This document shows, piece after piece, positions 62,289-64,000 of a DNA stretch of 64,000 bases (within the stretch, counting starts at the first letter, position 1; every line of letters starts with the position of its first letter). Both the position numbers and the translations under genes were made by a program. The DNA comes from Clostridium aceticum (GTDB taxonomy: Bacteria > Bacillota > Clostridia > Peptostreptococcales > Natronincolaceae). The notes under the pieces are model-generated. The model was given only the letters and a program-made list of their open reading frames with translations. It was not told the origin of the DNA and did not search any database. Location of the stretch: assembly GCF_001042715.1 (NCBI RefSeq), contig NZ_CP009687.1, forward strand, positions 2,719,418-2,783,417, read 5' to 3'.

Positions 62289-63347
62289 TTATTTCATAAT
62301 TACTTCATTTAGAAAATCCACCATTATTTGAACAAATTCTTTAGGCTTTTCAAAATGAATATCATGACCAGATTTTATTGTTATCATCTTACTACCTTTA
62401 ATAAGATTTCGAACCCGTTCTGCATCCTCATCACTATTGGCAGCGTATAGCACTCCATCCTTTCCATACATAGTCTCTGCCTTAATATACATGGTGGGGA
62501 CATCAATTCTTGATAATGTTTCTTCTTGATCAAGGCCCTCAAACCACTCACCTGTATAAAAGGTCTCTGTAAATTCCAAATCAAATTCATCCAGATATAG
62601 AGTTCCATGAATCCACTTATATGGCACATACCGTAGCTTTAGTGGTTCACCTGGATTCTTTTCTCTATATTTTCTAGCACTGTTTGCAAGCAGTATCCTT
62701 AAATCTCCGAATAATCCCCACATATAACTGTTTTCCAGATAGTATACTACAAAGTCATCTACTTCTGATTGATTTAAAAAACCATGGGCAACCTCCATAT
62801 TTTCATACCATACGAAGGTATTTTGCATTTCCTCTGGCTCAACGCTAAAAAATGGCGGATCCTCTAAAACAAGTCCCAACACAAGTTCTGATGCATTTGC
62901 TGCAACCCAGGCTGCTAAGATACCACCGGAAGAATGACCCGATATCACAACTGCTTCTCCAATGACATTTTCAATAAACCATATAAAATCCTTCCCCATG
63001 GCTACCCCTGTGTACTTTGTGGAATCATGACTGGATTTTCCATGTCCATGACAATCAATTGCGTACACGTGATAATATTTAGCAAGGTCAGGTAAAACCC
63101 TAGCGTAATCCTCCCACTTCATCGACTGGCCGTGTATCAAGAAAAGAGGAGGTCCATTATCTGGCCCTTCTACATAATTTAAAACTGTTCCATCATCTAA
63201 CTTGATCTGCTTCTCCTCAAAGCCTGCCTCATAAGTTTTTAGCAGTGGCTTTTTATCATAGTTCATATTGGTATATGCATAAATACTAATAGCAATTATG
63301 GTAATCGCAACAATGACGGCTATACATATAAAAAATATCTTCAACAT
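62289..63347 (-). CDS. Membrane-anchored alpha/beta hydrolase
   Basis: 352 residues. An N-terminal membrane helix (FFICIAVIVAITIIAISIYAY) precedes an alpha/beta hydrolase fold: LFLIHGQSMKWEDY (oxyanion HG), YAIDCHGHGKSS, nucleophile elbow ISGHSSGGILA (Ser in GHSSG), acid near LVLEDPP or MYIKAETMYGKDG, and catalytic His in IKSGHDIHFEKP. Substrate unknown. RBS GGAGAGG is upstream. Confidence 0.9.
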   Translation of the reverse strand: MLKIFFICIAVIVAITIIAISIYAYTNMNYDKKPLLKTYEAGFEEKQIKLDDGTVLNYVEGPDNGPPLFLIHGQSMKWEDYARVLPDLAKYYHVYAIDCHGHGKSSHDSTKYTGVAMGKDFIWFIENVIGEAVVISGHSSGGILAAWVAANASELVLGLVLEDPPFFSVEPEEMQNTFVWYENMEVAHGFLNQSEVDDFVVYYLENSYMWGLFGDLRILLANSARKYREKNPGEPLKLRYVPYKWIHGTLYLDEFDLEFTETFYTGEWFEGLDQEETLSRIDVPTMYIKAETMYGKDGVLYAANSDEDAERVRNLIKGSKMITIKSGHDIHFEKPKEFVQIMVDFLNEVIMK

Positions 63348-63443
63348 ACTAAATCACCTCTCCCCTTTTCTCTTTTGATTCACGCCTTTATGGATATTAC
63401 ATCTTATTATTACTTTTGCCTCTTAATTGTTATTTGGATGCTT

Positions 63444-63885
63444 TCAATCACATTCCTCTTCTTCCTTAATTTCCTGTGCCTTTACTATTTCTTGCGCAAA
63501 ATGAAGAAAAACATCATTTTACATAATTGCCAAACCACCCTGTGCCTCATCTCCCAAAACTAGTAGGCTATCACCTGCTGCGATTTTGCATATTTCCCTA
63601 GCCTTTTTAGGAATAACAATTTGTCCACATTCTCCAACCTTTACTAATCCAAATATATGTTTTCCCTTGGGTTGAGGTCCATTTACACCTTTTTCTTCCT
63701 TGTAATTTACTAAATCATCCAATGTCACCCCATATAACTCTGCTAATGCAATTACTTATATCAGATATTGTTTCTCTATTTTCCCATTTTGCAACAGCTT
63801 GTCTAGAAACCCCTATTTTATCAGCAATCTCCTCCTGAGTATATCTGTAAAACTTACGTAAGTTTTTTAGATTCATATTAATCAT
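63444..63885 (-). pseudogene. Broken HTH (XRE) - AbrB/SpoVT fusion regulator
   Basis: The ATG at 63885 starts an XRE HTH (LKNLRKFYRYTQEEIADKIGVSRQAVAKWENRETISDISNCI). Near 63748 the frame shifts: the next frame continues LAELYGVTLDDLVNYKEEKGVNGPQPKGKHIFGLVKVGECGQIVIPKKAREI, an AbrB-type swapped hairpin. It stops with TAA at 63519 (GGLAIM*), after which the same frame continues NDVFLHFAQEIVKAQEIKEE to a TGA at 63444. One frameshift and one nonsense codon make it a pseudogene. Confidence 0.85.
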
Positions 63886-64000
63886 ACGTTTCACACCCTT
63901 CTTAATTATTATACCTAACTCAACTTGATTATCTACCAATTAAATAATTTTGAGTAAATATAGTCACATAACTTGAAGTTTATAGCAAGTATTTTCTACT
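63886..64000. other. Window edge, no gene seen
   Basis: 115 bp of AT-rich sequence upstream of the HTH-AbrB pseudogene; it could hold its promoter. Confidence 0.3.

Overview
The window looks like chromosome of a low-GC, spore-forming, anaerobic Firmicute of the Clostridia, most like Alkaliphilus and its relatives. This is inferred from the strongly AT-rich sequence, AGGAGG-type ribosome sites, a Spo0E-like protein, a YIEGIA pair, a Ni-CO dehydrogenase (CooS), a three-subunit xanthine-type dehydrogenase, S-layer (SLH) proteins and a DbpA-type helicase. I see no rRNA, tRNA or CRISPR array. Most genes lie on the minus strand.

Layout. 1-6.2 kb: the 3' part of an aldo/keto reductase with two Fe-S motifs, a flavin-binding PPOX protein, and a complete ferric-siderophore ABC importer read leftward from two adjacent Fur-like boxes. 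6.3-11.7 kb: a 1039-residue double-kinase hybrid sensor, a secreted phosphodiester glycosidase-like protein and a decayed AraC/GyrI regulator. 11.8-19.5 kb: a surface-protein block (SLH protein with 294-bp tandem repeats, discoidin/cadherin-like protein, short tail-collar protein, methyltransferase). 19.8-22.6 kb: signal peptidase I and a divergent PPOX/WYL-regulator pair sharing a dyad. 23-27 kb: a cobalt/nickel ECF transporter operon led by two tandem cobalamin riboswitches, each with its own terminator.

27.2-34.2 kb: an island of mostly very small metal- and envelope-related genes: Lgt and a relic of a second Lgt, His/Cys-rich one-pass proteins, DUF2933, an LDCC-motif protein, a Spo0E-like protein, an HMA metallochaperone and a CsoR-fold regulator lacking the expected first Cys. 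Two of these genes (28831-28986 and 31195-31323) are under 55 codons. 34.5-45.4 kb: cooS, a MocR-type regulator, a Cys-rich pentapeptide protein, the YIEGIA pair and the xanthine dehydrogenase operon. 45.4-51.2 kb: a Gln-rich protein, a truncated MerR regulator, MarR-MATE with very clear operator and hairpin architecture, and an ABC exporter with a double-HTH MerR regulator whose two promoters share a 19-bp spacer motif.

52-64 kb: a DEAD-box helicase, a complete IS200/IS605-type element (TnpA + TnpB) inserted exactly at the stop codon of a ygjP-like peptidase gene, a RAYT-type transposase with inverted repeats, an EamA transporter, a bacterial cyclic-2,3-diphosphoglycerate synthetase homologue, a TPR protein, an alpha/beta hydrolase, and relics of an RlmD-like methyltransferase and of an HTH-AbrB regulator. 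Gene decay is frequent. I do not claim a wholly new system. The most promising items are the mirrored promoters plus structured leader upstream of marR, the small-protein metal island, the surface block whose parts lack signal peptides, and the TnpB element whose inferred guide points at its own empty site.
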